Origin: Hericium rajendrae
Lineage: Eukaryota > Basidiomycota > Agaricomycetes > Russulales > Hericiaceae
NCBI GenBank assembly: GCA_033439255.1
Contig: CM065886.1
Coordinates: 1,736,001 to 1,800,000 of the forward strand
DNA length: 64,000 bases
Reading direction: 5' to 3'
Made by a program: the position numbers and the translations under genes. Shown here piece by piece: positions 33,062 through 45,038 of this stretch. Every line of letters starts with the position of its first letter. Positions within the stretch are counted from its first letter, which is position 1. The notes under the pieces are model-generated. The model was not told where the DNA came from and made no database searches. It was given only the letters and a program-made list of their open reading frames with translations.

Positions 33062-35365
33062 AACTTCTATCGACGCTTCATCCAGGACTTCTCCAAAGTC
33101 GCCCGTCCCATGTTTGACCTTACCAAGAAAGACCATCCTTGGGCCTGGTCTGCTGAATGTCAACATGCCTTTGAGGCTCTTAAAGCTGCGTTCACCTCGT
33201 CCCCAGTCCTTATCATGCCTGACCCGTCCAAACCCTACTTGGTTGAGGTCGATGCCTCAGACTATGCCACAGGAGGTATCCTATCCCAGCGCGGGGAGGA
33301 CGAGCAATGGCACCCAGTTGCTTACATCTCCAAGGCCTTCACTGCCCCTGAACGCAACTACGACATCTACGACAAGGAACTCCTGGCCATTATCCGTGCC
33401 CTCGAAGCCTGGCGCCACTACCTGGAAGGTTCTCCCCATACTGTGGAGATCTGGACCGACCATAAGAACCTGGAATACTTCAAGTCCGCCCAAAAGCTGA
33501 GTCGTCGTCAGGCTCGCTGGGCTCTCTTCCTCACTCGTTTTGACTTCACCTTGATCCACAAGCCTGGTATTCATCACCGGCCAGATGCCATGTCGAGACG
33601 ACCTGACCATAGAGAGGGGGTGGACGACGACAACTCAGATCGTGTCCTCCTCGACCCCAAGTACTTCCAGATTCGTGCTACACGTCCAGCCGCTGTCAAG
33701 TCCATTGGCAATGCTGATCTTCGCCAACGCATTCGCAATGCCAAGACCAAGGATATTGAGGTCATTCAAGCCCTTGACGTGATCCTGAACAATGGTCCTC
33801 GCTCCCTCGTCAAGAACCTCCAAGAATGGAACTACGAGGATGGCCTCATCCTCTTTCGTGGCAAAGTCTACATCCCTGCTGACAAGGACCTTCGGCGAGA
33901 TATCGTCAAGCTGCATCACGACACTCCCATGGCTGGTCACCCTGGACGCTACAAGACCTATGAGCTCCTCAGTCGCAACTACTGGTGGCCCGGTATGTCT
34001 GTCTTCATTCGTGATTATGTCGATGGCTGTGCTACCTGCCAGGCCACCAAGGTTCAAAATCACCACCCCCATGTTGAAACAATCCCCAATGCCATCCCTA
34101 CCCGTCCCTTCCAAGACATTACCTCAGATTTCATCGTCAAACTCCCAGAATGCCAAGGCTATGACTCCATCAATGTGGTCGTCGACCGTTTTACAAAGCA
34201 CGTCTCCTTCACTCCTTGTAACGAGACCATTACCAGTGATGGCACAGTCGACATCCTTTTTGACAGGATTTATCGGAACTACGGCCTCTGGGAGCGCCTC
34301 ATCTCTGATCGTGGCCCACAGTACGCAGGGAAAGTCATGCGTGGCGTCTTTGACAAACTTGGTATCAAGTCCTCCCTCAGCACCGCCTATCATCCACAGA
34401 CCGATGGCGAGTCAGAACGCGTCAATCAAGAACTCGAGCAGTTCCTTCGTACCTTCTGCAACTACCGTCAGGATGATTGGGTCCAATGGCTCCCTTACGC
34501 TGAGTTCTTGCACAACCACCGTATCCACAGCGCCACTAACCGAGCTCCATTTGAAATGCTCCTCGGCTATATTCCCACTGCCATCCCCACTGTCAACCCC
34601 ACATCGTCTACACCCGCCGTCGAGGATCGTTTCCATCACCTCGAACAACTTCGCACTGAGGTCCAGGCCAGCCTTCAAACAGCTGCTGATCTCATGAAGC
34701 GCAACAACCAGGACCATATGCACGACATCATCCACTTCCAGGTTGGCGACAAGGTCTGGCTCGATGGCAAGAACATCAAAACCACACGACCCAAAGCTAA
34801 GCTTGCTGATCGACGCCTGGGACCTTTCGAAATCACTGACGTCCTGGGCCCAGTCTCTTATCGACTGAAGCTACCACCCACCTGGCGTATCCACCCGGTG
34901 TTCCACACGTCCCTGTTGTCCCCTTACAAGGAAACCGATGCTCATGGTCCCAACTTCCCTGCACCACCACCTGACCTTGTGGAGGGTGAGGAAGAGTACG
35001 AAGTTGAGTCTGTCCTCGATGCTCGTCTCACTCGGAACAAACGCGGCATTGAATATCTCGTCAAATGGGCAGGCTACCCTGATTCAGAAAATCAGTGGCT
35101 TTCACGTACCTCCCTTTCCAATGCCCATGGTGCAATCACCAACTTCTACACCCGCCATCCGCATGCACTCAAGGCTCCCAATCTTCGTGGACTCATCTAC
35201 CTCGATCCCGTCCATGCTCATCACGCACTCCAGGCGAAAGTGCGTCTTAGAGAGGGGGTGATGTCACGGATCGCTCCATTTCTCTCCGCCTTCTTCTCTG
35301 CCATCAAGGCATCGCGTCGGTCATGTGCTCCAGCAGCCCCATCACATGTTCACTTCCTCACATGA
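33062..35365 (+). pseudogene. Gypsy Pol, C-terminal part: RNase H, integrase, chromodomain
   Basis: The frame is open for about 765 codons. RNase H begins with VEVDASDYATGGILSQ near 33245. The integrase has the HHCC zinc domain (HHDTPMAGHPGR to CATCQATK, about 33910-34050) and the DDE core: D in TSDFIVKL near 34125, D in LISDRGPQYAG near 34300 and E in DGESERVNQELEQF near 34410. A chromodomain (YEVESVLDARLTRNKRG, EYLVKWAGYP) lies at 35000-35160. The stop codon lies about 100 bp inside the 3' LTR. This part is intact, but the gene is broken upstream. Confidence 0.93.
35247..35261 (+). promoter_or_regulatory. Polypurine tract of gypsy element
   Basis: The purine-rich AGAGAGGGGGTGA directly precedes the 3' LTR start, where plus-strand DNA synthesis is primed in LTR retrotransposons. 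It overlaps the pol coding sequence. Confidence 0.75.
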
Positions 35366-35684
35366 CCTGGGGCTATCCTTCACCCATGCCCTTGTTCCCC
35401 TTTGGGACATCCTATTGTACTCCCTCCCATTGTTCTCCTTTTGGCCACCATTGTTCTCACTCTATTGTTCGACCCGTTATGGTGTCCATTGTTCTTTTCC
35501 CATTGTCGTTCCAGTACTTATAGGCTCCCTGTCGCTCGCCTATTTCCCTAGATTGTCCATTTCGTCTGTACCGTACTGTACCTCCAATACAGGTCACTGC
35601 GCTGCTAGTCGCTCTCTGCTCTCTCGCTCCCATCATCGCTGGTGACTTGGGTGGTTCTCTGCTGTCTACAACCGAGTCTTGACA
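35262..35684 (+). repeat. 3' LTR of Ty3/gypsy element
   Basis: This copy matches the 5' LTR over 423 bp with about four substitutions and is followed by the TACT target duplication (35685-35688). Confidence 0.93.
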
Positions 35685-35737
35685 TACTCCTGAAGCAGGT
35701 CGCTGAACTCCAAGCTGTCAAGCGGGCTGGGCTGCAT
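35685..35737 (-). pseudogene. 5' coding end of the split kinase gene
   Basis: On the minus strand MQPSPLDSLEFSDLLQEY runs straight into HKASLVDEDHTARF at 1771 once the retrotransposon and one TACT are removed. The ATG at 35735-35737 is the first plausible start. The next 385 bp (35738-36122) would be the 5' flank; no further gene was recognised there. Confidence 0.8.
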
Positions 35738-36122
35738 CAGCTGGTGAGCAGGTGCCGTCAGACAAGGAGTGCTAAACCTCACTCGCAACACGGGGCCACT
35801 GGAAATGGAAGAGATGCAAAAGAGTCGGAGGAGGTCGGCAACACCATCTGCGAGGAGGCTGAGAAGGCTAAAGGTGATCCAAGAGGCATAATGTCTCGGT
35901 GTCCACACATGTGTCCAGAGTGGTTGAAGCATGGAGGAGGATCGGATGATAGCCTTGTGGACTGATTAATGGAGATATACACACACAGGCACCAGGAGTT
36001 CGGTGCCATGCATCCAGAGAATCAATCAACCATGCGTCCGGAGATCAGCCCGGTGAAGACAGCCCTTCAAAGGGCACAAGGCAGACCATGTGATCACGGA
36101 ATGTCTGAAACATCCAGAGCTA

Positions 36123-36214
36123 CATCAGGAACCCTCAGAACTTTCTGATTGATCTGATTTGATCTGATTTGATCTGACATCAGGAACCCTTGGAACTTTC
36201 TGATTGTCTGACTT
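36123..36214 (+). repeat. Two successive CATCAG-type transposon termini
   Basis: CATCAGGAACCCTCAGAACT at 36123 and CATCAGGAACCCTTGGAACT at 36178 are each left ends of the CATCAG family, separated by a GATCTGATTT repeat. No matching right ends were found next to them. The Helitron end follows directly at 36215, so they may be the remains of an element into which the Helitron inserted. Confidence 0.6.
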
Positions 36215-36278
36215 GGTGGAAGAGGGCCGATGCTTCGCACGGCAAGACGATTCCTTTTTCATTGTTAGCTAGTATATT

Positions 36279-37940
36279 TTATGAAGGTGCATAAATAAGT
36301 AAACTTGCTTCCTTCTCTTTTGCATAATGCAAATTGCCAAAACCTGATAGTATACCTTCAAATTCACATTGTCTGCCAGTTGTTGCTCCATCATAGTACC
36401 AGATTCTTTTTCCTTTATCAATAATTCTTGCAGTAAAATGAACATCTCCAAAATACACTATAGCTACAAGTTTAAATGTTGTCTTTTCATTGTCTGTGTG
36501 ATGTTTCATAGTAAATGTGTGATTTATTTTAATGTTGTGATAGTCAAGTTCTACTGTTATCAATGGCAGACTGTTATTGGTAAAAATAGTAGTGGTATGA
36601 AGTGCACTATTGCACTGAGGGCATTTTTTCATACTAATTCCATTCATAATTTTTCCTAATTCACTAGCAGTATTTGAGTCTGCAGACAAGCTAGGAATAT
36701 GCTATACAAGATTATGAACATTTTCAGTCACAGAATACTCACAAGATGTACAATTGTCTTCTACATATCCTACATCTGTTTGACATCCAAGCATAATAGA
36801 GGCCAACTCTCTAATGTCAGTTCCCACTCCTTGCTGATTTGGAAATTTGTTACAATCAACATATGTTAGTAGAGCTCTAACGTCTTTTCTTATTAACTCC
36901 AAGTCAGGATCTGCTGAATCAATCCAGCCATTATTTAATGCCATACAGTAATTGTTCAAATTTGCTAAGTGATCTTCCCAAAGATCTCTTTTTGTTTTAA
37001 AAATATGATAAAGGATGGTAAATAATGTATCATATGCACAGCTCCAAGTTCGACCACACCATTTCAATCCAATGGGAGAAGAAAATTTCACCTTTGAAGT
37101 TTCATTTGTTTTGTGTTTTTTTACCTTTCTCTTATCAGCACCTTCTTTACTAATCTCATTTAATGCTTGTGTTCCACTTGCAGTTTCAAAGCTTTTTGGA
37201 TTGTCTTCAAATGTTGCTAGCTTTCTTTTTTTTTGAGTTATAGAGCTTATCTACAATCTTTGTATTTCCTTTTCTGTGCTTGACTAAAATGGTCCATTCT
37301 GCATCTTCTGTGTTCTTTTTAGTCTCAAAAGGATCTAATTTTGTCCATTTAAGTGGAGCAGGTACATTTGATGGCACATAGTCAGTTCCCTTCCAAAGCT
37401 GATACTGCTGGATGCGGGCTGTTCTAGTAGGAGCATCAATAATTGTAGATAGTTTTTTGTAATATTGAAGACGAGTTATTTCATCTAGAAGCTCAAGCTC
37501 TCTGAATTCTGATCTTAAATATCCAGGAAGTCTTCCTTTAATTTTGTCAGTATTAAATTGCTGAAGAATAGCTGTTCCAGCAATACTTGAACTTCTAGAC
37601 AAAGCAGTGTACACTCCTCTTTGATCTCTACAGTTTTGAATATCAACCACATTGAATATTCTTGTTCTTCCCTGAGAAGCATAGTCTGTCATTGAAAAGT
37701 TAGGTAGAATAGGGATCTGTGATCTACTAATCCATATTTCTTTGTCATTTGGCATAAAGCATTTTATTTTGTCTTCTACTCTAGAAATAGGAACCACATT
37801 CAGAGGCAGTCCTGTCAGTTGCACTAGCTTAGGTGCACAAGTCAATCTTACAAAGACTACATCTAACACAAGCTTGTCATCAATGCCAGTGTGGCACTTC
37901 CATCCTACCACCACACCTTCAGCTCCATTGGTAACACACA
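36279..37940 (-). pseudogene. Helitron protein, C-terminal part: helicase end and ubiquitin-protease-like domain
   Basis: The helicase ends with CVTNGAEGVVVGWKC and TALSRSSS (PIF1-type final motifs) between 37940 and 37540. After a one-base slip in a nine-T run (37226-37234) the frame continues into a cysteine-protease-like domain, with a Cys box WSCAYDT near 37040 and a His box HFTARIIDKGKRIWYYDG near 36400-36450. These are the pattern of USP-type deubiquitinases. A TAG stop (36702-36704) falls between the two boxes. Such fusions occur in fungal Helitrons; the activity is untested. Confidence 0.75.
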
Positions 37941-38341
37941 CATCAGGAACCTTCAAAACTTTCTGTTTGACCTGCGAGGCATCTGACAGTGTCTGCATGA
38001 CCTGCAGCAGTTGCATCAGACACATCAGATACTCTCAGACAACATCAGCTACTCTCAGCTAGCTGCAGAATATTTGACCTTAAGATTCAAAAAAGTATCA
38101 ATGCAGAATGCTCACAGACTGATCAGAACTGCTCAGATTTATGTAAATTTTAGATATTGAAAACTTTGTTGCATCTAATGATTAGAGTTGGATGACTACT
38201 ATATCTGCCAATAGTTATTGACTTCAAAATATAAAATCTCTGATCAAAAATTGACCTCTAATTAGAGCCTGCAGCTGGATCAGGTCTTGCAGTTGATCAG
38301 ACTCTGCAGGATCCATCAGAAAGTTTTGAAGGTTCCTGATG
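37941..38341. mobile_element. CATCAG MITE 1 (401 bp)
   Basis: The termini CATCAGGAACCTTCAAAACT are inverted at the right end (AGTTTTGAAGGTTCCTGATG). The target duplication is CA (37939-37940 and 38342-38343). Removing it restores the helicase reading ATEM-CVTN across the site. It has no coding capacity and probably depends on the Plavaka transposase family. Confidence 0.92.
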
Positions 38342-38549
38342 CATCTCAGTTGCCTCATTGTGTTTAAGCATGACAGGCATACCTATACATAGAGACAGCT
38401 TTCCTGCATAATGTTTAGTCATAGAAGGAATCAACTCCCATAGTTTTCTTTGCAAGTTAATGTGAATTTGATTGTTTGCTCTTATAGGATCATTGTACAA
38501 GTTTTTCTTTTTTTGACTTGATAAAGATTCATCAACTTTGTGCCATCTA
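38342..38549 (-). pseudogene. Helitron helicase fragment
   Basis: This segment reads SSQKKKNLYNDPIRANNQ to CIGMPVMLKHNEATEM, a PIF1-like helicase C-terminal region. It is bounded on both sides by MITE insertions and is otherwise open. Confidence 0.85.
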
Positions 38550-38861
38550 CATCAGCAAACCTTTCCATTTACTTGTTGATCTGGTTTGCCTTTTTTTGAT
38601 CTGGTTGATCTGGTTTTCATCTGGTTGATCTGGTTTTCATCTGATTGATCTGGTTTTCATCTGGAAATTTTTTAAATATGCAATTTGAGGTTTCTAATAT
38701 CTGTTATTATAATATTGCATCTTTTTTATCTATGATGTACATATTCAAAATCACTCAAACTGCTTTTAAAAAATTTCAGAAAAAAACCAGATCAAAACCA
38801 GATCAACCAGATCAAAAAAAGACAAACCAGATCAACAAGTAAATGGAAAGGTTTGCTGATG
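38550..38861. mobile_element. CATCAG MITE 2 (312 bp)
   Basis: The ends are CATCAGCAAACCTTTCCATT and its inverse, with subterminal AACCAGATC repeats and a TA target duplication (38548-38549, 38862-38863). Joining the flanks gives an open helicase frame through HFYSIDRWHKVDESL, which confirms the boundaries. The termini differ from MITE 1 after CATCAG, so it is a separate subfamily. Confidence 0.92.
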
Positions 38862-39278
38862 TATCTATAGAGTAAAAGTGTACAAGCTTCTGGCCTGACT
38901 CTCTCCCACATCGATTTGTTCCTATCAAATTAATTTCATCTCTTTGAATGTTGAATGATGTAATAATAGATACATTTCTAAACTGAGGATCTGCAATATT
39001 AGGTCTTTTAACTCCAGGACCAGTAATTCTAGATCTAAGAAGGTTGATATCATCCTCTGTACAATATTTATATCTCATATTTTCTAAAGCTGTTCTAAAC
39101 CTAGCATCATCAGGTGTCTGAGTCTTCTGACGCATATTTTCTCTCAGAATTACTACAGTCACAAACTGATGCCACAATGCTTTTCCTAAACAAGCCTTTT
39201 GTTTTGAATGAGAATGAGTGGTGTGAATTATAGTATCTACATCTTGGCTGTACAAGGCACTATTAGCAGGAGGAGGCA
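38862..39278 (-). pseudogene. Helitron helicase fragment
   Basis: The frame reads PPPANSALYSQDVDT, then VVILRENMRQK and GRESGQKLVHFYSI, the middle of a PIF1-like helicase. It continues upstream at 49224 as GDFAQL. It has no stops of its own. Confidence 0.85.
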
Positions 39279-39339
39279 CATCAGGAACCCTTACAACTTT
39301 CTGATGATCTGATTCTATCTGATTTTGTCTGATATCAGA

Positions 39340-39870
39340 AAGTTTTCTGAAATCAGATATTCAGAACATCAGAAATAAGTCTGAAATCAGGACTAATTTC
39401 TGGTATCAGATAAATGATCTGTTATGTAGAATTTTTTCTGTTTTCAGACTTTTGTCTGAGATCAGATCAGTCAGATTGGTGTCAGATCAGAAATTTTAGT
39501 CAGATTAAAAATTACAGTCAGATCAGAAATTCTAGTCAGATCAGAAATAGCAGATCAGAAATTCTACTCAGATCAGAAATTCTAGCCAGATCAGAAACTC
39601 TACTTAGATCAGAAATTCTAGCCAGATCAGAAACTCTAGTCAGATCAGAGATCCTAGCCAGATCAGAAATCCTAGTCAGATCAGAAATAGCAGATCAGAA
39701 ATTCTACTCAGATCAGAAATCCTAGCCAGATCAGAAACTCTACTCAGATCAGAAATTCTAGCCAGATCAGAAACCCTAGTCAGATCAGAGACCCTAGTCA
39801 GATCAGAAATTCTAACCAGATCAGAAACCCTAACCAGATCAGAAGATAAGTTTAGATCAGACTTTCAGAT
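39340..39870 (+). repeat. Left subterminal CAGATCAGAAAT repeats of Plavaka element
   Basis: About 25 copies of a 20-22-bp unit, such as CAGATCAGAAATTCTAGC, lie in tandem, densest at 39480-39840. In CMC-class elements such arrays bind the transposase or accessory protein. Confidence 0.88.
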
Positions 39871-40268
39871 CAGATCAAATTCACACTATAACAACAAAAT
39901 GCAGCTCAACATTATGCAGTAAGAGATATAAAGCTAAAAGATAGGCATAGTCAAATGAAAAGGCATAAAAGCAAAAAATAAGATCAGAAAGTATTAAAGA
40001 CCTTTAGAAGTAAAGCAAAACAGAATACTTGGAGAAGATATTAAAAAGCTCTAAAAAAAAGATTAGAACTGAGTGGAGATCAAAATCAGGAGTATGATGA
40101 AACAATTCAGAAACCAAGAGATATGAGAAAGAAATACTCTGAGAAAATATTTAAAAAAAACCTAAGAAGGAAAATCAGAACTGAGTAGTGATCAAAATCA
40201 GAGATATAATAAGACAACCCAAACATCAAGTCAGACATGCTCAACCACCAATTGCCAATCAATCCAAT
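39871..40268. other. Spacer in Plavaka element
   Basis: AT-rich sequence without a recognised gene lies between the subterminal array and the 3' end of the accessory gene. Confidence 0.4.
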
Positions 40269-43200
40269 CTACTTGTTGGCCAAAGTCTTGAGATTACGAC
40301 GACGAGCAGTGATGGCTGATTTGCCTGGAACATCAGTAATCTTCCGCTTAGGCTGAAGCAGCTCAGATACTGCATCTGCAATAGCATTCCACTTCTCTGG
40401 AGTGAAGCCACGGATAACTTCTGCATAATCATCAGTGACATCACCCCAGATGCCAGAGGAGAACCAGCTCTTGATTCTTGTCTCTAGTTGAAGATCAGGT
40501 GAATTGGGATCAAAATACAACCACCGTGTCCAAGCACGCTCAACCTGATGCACACCTTAGATAAGTAAAATTGAAAAGGAGAACAGACTTACTGCAGCAG
40601 TAGCAAGTGCTAATGCACCAGCTGGCAAGTCACTCTGCCGAGAACTCTCAGGCATCTCTGACACACTCTGAAAATGTGCGACAGTAAATGTCTGCAAGAT
40701 GACTCGAGACATGAAGGCATCCTCATAGACCTGTCAAGGATACATTAGTAGGGAAAGATAACAGTCAAAGGTCTTACCGTATGCCCTTTATTATCTTTAT
40801 GTGATGTGCGAAAGATAAAGGGAAGAGTTGCACTAGCACCGGCATCAGAAAAGCCAAGCATTTTTGCAGCATAAGCTTCCTTCGCATCAAGGTCGTTGTC
40901 GGCAACAGATGCAACACTCCAAAAGTGATCAGCGACAGCATCAACAGCTGCAGAAGCAAAGCCACGACGCCATTCATAGATCCGCTGCATCAACTAAAGC
41001 AAGAAGATATATAAGTTATTGAACACATAACAGAGAACAACGCACCAAAGAATACACCATATCATCTTTGTCCTTGAACTCACGAGGGACAGAAGGAAAA
41101 ACCAGATCCCAGAGCTCCTGAACAGGCTCAAGGAGCTCCTGCATGTCCCATGGATCAGTGCGTGTACCCATCAAGTCCCAACACATGGGCAAGAAGATGT
41201 CTTGCCACCGCCGCAGCGTGCCTGGGGGCAGATCCGAGTTGCTAGGCCTCCTCGTCTTACTGCGTTGCGAGCCAATCATCTCAGACTCGCTGTCATCCTC
41301 TTCCTCTGCCAGACGACGAGAACGAGAACGAGGACACGGTGTTTGCAAACTCTAACAAGGATGTCAACATTATATTCACAAAAAATTATAAGGCAGTAAG
41401 ACTTACCTGCTGAGATGAAGATGCCTGAAGTCCGTGCAAACGTGCAGGTGTCACAGGCTATAAGAAAAAATATTAGATACAGACAGACAAAGCAAAAAGG
41501 AGACACATACCACTGTACGAATCTTGTTTGGTGCTGAAGACGAACGCTGCCCGGCCCGCATATCATGAGCAGGTGTCGTCTGTGGGGCTGACACAGTGCG
41601 TCGGGAAGAAGAACCATACGTTCGACGAGAACGAACAATAACATGTTCGTTCTCGTCGTTCTTGTGGCTGAGCTGGTTGCTGGGCTGGTTTCGGGAGTCC
41701 TGGCGTGACGATGACGGAGCAGCACGAGAACGAGCTGGGTCGAACTCGTTCCCGTTGTAGGTGGACTTCGTTAAGGGTTAGTTAGTGACAGCAGCAACTC
41801 CAGAGATGACGAAAACGAACCTCGTCTCGTTCGTTCTCGTCGATACGGGGTTGGCGGCGCGAGGAAGACAGTGCACGAGAACGAGCCTCATGTGGCTCGT
41901 TCTCGTTGTTGTTGCCTTGGGCCCGGCCACGGGTATGCGATAAAGAAGCCGGAGCACGAGAACGAGCCCCGCTGGGCTCGTTCTCATCGATACGAGGTTG
42001 CTGGCGCGAGGAAGAAGATGTGCCACGGGAACGAGCCCCAGTGGGCTCGTTCCCATTGACTGGCACCTGTGACTGGTGTAAGCCAAGAAAACAGGAGAGA
42101 AGACATGGACGAACCTCTCGTTCGTTCTCGTTGACACGCGGCTGGCTGCGTTGTTTCTGGTGTGCAGATGACAATGGGGCACGAGAACGAGCCTCTTGTG
42201 GCTCGTTCTCGGCATTATCGTCCAAAGTCGAGTCGTTCGCACGTGATGAGGAAGTGGGAGCACGAGAACGAACCACAACTGGCTCGTTCTCGTTGCCATA
42301 AGACTGTTTCAATTTTAGTAAGTAATAAGAGGTAATGATGAGAACGTACCTCGTTCTCATTAACACGGCTGTGTGTCCGTGTATGCTTGCACGCGGAAGA
42401 AGATAGCGCACGAGAACGAACACCTTGTGGCTCGTTCTCGGCGTCTTCGTGCTGGGCTCGGCCACTTGTGCGTGAAGAGGAAGTTGGAGCACGAGAACGA
42501 GCCCCAACGGGCTCGTTCTCATCGACAGAAGCCTGTGTCGAGGGATTAGCTAAGAAGAGAGAATAAATGAAGAAAATAGGACATACCTGATTCTCGTCGG
42601 CAATGCTCTGCATCCGGACTTGCTGACGACCGCGTGAGGAGGAAGATCGCGCACGAGAACGAGCACCTTGTGGCTCGTTCTCGGTGTTGTTGCCCTGGCT
42701 CCGGCCACGCACGCGTGAGGAAATCGGAGCACGAGAATGAGTCCGATGGGTCCCATCAGACTCGTTCGTGTCGAAATGAGGCTGTCAGAAAGTTGATTAA
42801 AGACAGAACAACGAGAAATGAGGAGAACGAACCTGTAATTCGTTCTCGTCGCTAAGTCCCTGCTCAGCCCGGTCTTGCTGGTGCGCAGAAGATGACAGAG
42901 CATGAGAACGAGCCACGCGGGACTCGTTCTCGTTGCTGATGGGTTGTGCACGATCTTGCTGGCGCGAAAACGAGGGTACCACACGAGAACGAGCCACGCC
43001 GGGCTCGTTCTCGTCAACGTGAGGCCGGACCTGGTGATTCTGACACGAAGAAGACCGGAGATCACGAGAACGAGCTTCCTGTAGCTCGTTCTCATAGGTA
43101 GGAGGTGGCTTCCGATGAATCTGACATGAAGACAACGGGGGAGCACGTGGATATTGGGTGATCCAAGGTGAAGAGGATGAGAAACGAGAGAAACGTACCT

Positions 43201-44755
43201 GTGGCTCCCCCTCGAGCTCCAGCTCATATTCCTGCTGTATTGAGGGGTGAGGAGAGCCGTCTTGGAGCTCTTCCTCGTCTTCGGGCAGAACGCGGGTGGG
43301 CAGAGAAGGCGAAGTCGAAGAGGATTTGTCGTGTTGGACGCGGGTGGGTCGGGTGTCAAAGGTGATCATCACCTTATGTATTGTGTAGTGATATTAGTAT
43401 AGTGAAAGAGCCGAAGAAGTCAACCACGCACCTGGTTGGACCTTGTAACGTCTTCGAAACCCTCGTCTGCCTCGTCGTCGCTCGATAGGTCGGAGCGTCG
43501 CTTTCCAGCTGCGCGAGTCGAGGCCGATTGACTGAGGGTCTCGTGCCTTGAAGACGACGGTTTCACTTTGATTACCTTCTCGCACCATTGATCGGTGAGT
43601 CCCGTTCTGAATGATGAGGCCGAGGAAGAAGGGAGACGTCGAGAACGGTGGTAAAGAGGCATTAACGAGGGGAGGGAACGAGTTCAGTGAATTATCCAAG
43701 TAAGGAAATACCACTGAGCGTCTACTACTTACTGATGGGAAAACTTCCGTGTGGAGTTGAGCACGCCTCCACCTCGAGGCTGCTGGAACCGCACTTTCCG
43801 TTTCTTGCTCGACAATACTTCTTGCTTGTCGTCTTCGACATCGGCCATACTTGAGTCCGAGCCGACTTTTCCATCTTGCTCGTCCTCATCAGGCTGGGAC
43901 GGCAGCTCGAATCCGGGTTCATCACTCTGCTCGTTTCCTTCTGCGCATTCAATTGCAGGTGAGTACGATCGATCTCCATGGTACAGTAAATGCTTCGAGG
44001 ACTTACCATCATCCGTCTCTTTGTTGAAGTCACCTTGCCATCCCCCATACTCTGCATACTCCTCGTCCATCTCCAAGAAATTATCGTTGATCTCCTGCCC
44101 AATCTCCTCCAGTCGTTGGATCTTCTTATCTAGCTCCATTATCTCTTCATCGTCCTCTATCCGATACTCACCACCTTGGTCCTCGTCCTCACCGGTCTCC
44201 GAGGACTCCTCTTCCTCCTTGCGTACTGCCTTCCGCACAATCGGCATGGAGTCAGGGGCATCCTCTGGCTCTGTCTCACTGCCAGAAGCTCTGTTCAGTG
44301 CTTGAGGGGTGGTGGCTTTGGGATTCTCGGGTAAGTGCCATCCTTGCGACCAGATTGTAGCTTGACTCACCTGCATCCAAATCAATTACTATATTATTAT
44401 CATTCTCGACCTCCATATGTTGCATTCCTCTCCCCTGGCCTGCTTGTCTTCGTGCTGTGGTATCTCGGGTGCCCTGTGACACACGACGTGGTGCGCTACG
44501 TCCGCCTTGACCACGACGTGTCATCACGACTTGTGGGACTGTCGTTGATGGCCACCTACGCGTTTGCATCCCCGTATCGGTGCTTGCTGCGGGCTGGGTA
44601 TGACCGTTGCGTGCTGCATCTTCAGCGAGGAGCTCAAGCTCAGATCTTCGCTTCTTCCGTGGCACCTTGGGATCTTCCTCATCATCGGAGGGGGTGTTGA
44701 TTGCAGGAAATTGGTGAGGATTCCGGATTCGCTTTCGAGACCTTTTCGGTGCCAT
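40269..44755 (-). CDS. Plavaka-borne accessory protein with ENEP/SR repeats
   Basis: A long multi-exon gene starts MAPKRSRKRIRNPHQ at 44755 and ends LKTLANK at 40269. It begins with a nuclear-type basic segment and an acidic region (about 44330-43730). A serine-arginine-rich repeat domain follows (units like NENEPSGARSRAPASLS, about 43370-41370). A globular C-terminal domain comes last (WDLMGTRTDPWDMQELLEP, MQRIYEWRRGFASAAVDAV, VERAWTRWLYFDP). That C-terminal domain resembles an Agaricomycete family of unknown function that I associate with Plavaka elements. Clear introns include 42065-42113, 42304-42349, 42536-42587 and 42783-42831. By analogy with the CACTA TnpA/TnpD pair it may bind the subterminal repeats; that is inference. 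Confidence 0.65.
42065..43090 (-). repeat. Tandem exon-intron duplications in accessory gene
   Basis: Introns of about 46-52 nt recur every 232-247 bp, and each exon between them encodes two or three ENEPxxARSRA units. The unit of duplication therefore includes an intron. The DNA motif GCTCGTTCTCGT is repeated throughout 41800-43090. Confidence 0.8.
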
Positions 44756-45038
44756 GCTGACTATGAAAGAGGTTACAGGACACTGTGAGGAAAGACTGCG
44801 ATATTGTGAGCTGGTGGTACGAGTGGTTGCCAAGTCTGACTCTGCCGCAGCCACAGCTCTTTGCCGCACACGCATCGGCTATCATTGATGCACGGGATAA
44901 ATCCTCCGCATACATTTGCTTGGGCACTTGTACATTCAGAAAATAAAATCTCTGTTGTCTTGTGACATTGTTATTGTCTTGTGCATTATTGTCTATCTTG
45001 GAGGGTCTTGGCTCTGTCTTTGATTGCTCTGTGTTATA
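44756..45038. promoter_or_regulatory. Divergent promoter of the two Plavaka genes
   Basis: This 283-bp interval separates the accessory gene (minus) and the transposase (plus). No specific motif was identified. Confidence 0.5.

Larger units (their letters stand above)
1772..35684 (+). mobile_element. Ty3/gypsy chromodomain retrotransposon with nested insertions
   Basis: The order is LTR, gag, protease, start of reverse transcriptase, [KDZ element], short pol fragment, [Helentron-like element], RNase H, integrase, chromodomain, polypurine tract, LTR. Without the two insertions the element would be about 6.5 kb; roughly 0.7 kb of the reverse-transcriptase core appears to be missing at the KDZ site. 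The target duplication is TACT. The chromodomain and the CCHC gag place it among fungal chromoviruses. It cannot transpose autonomously now. Confidence 0.9.

Noticed and set aside
41782-43359. Several long frames on both strands with LVLV or SRAP repeats
   Set aside because: Apart from the spliced minus-strand accessory gene, they are frames of the same DNA repeat.
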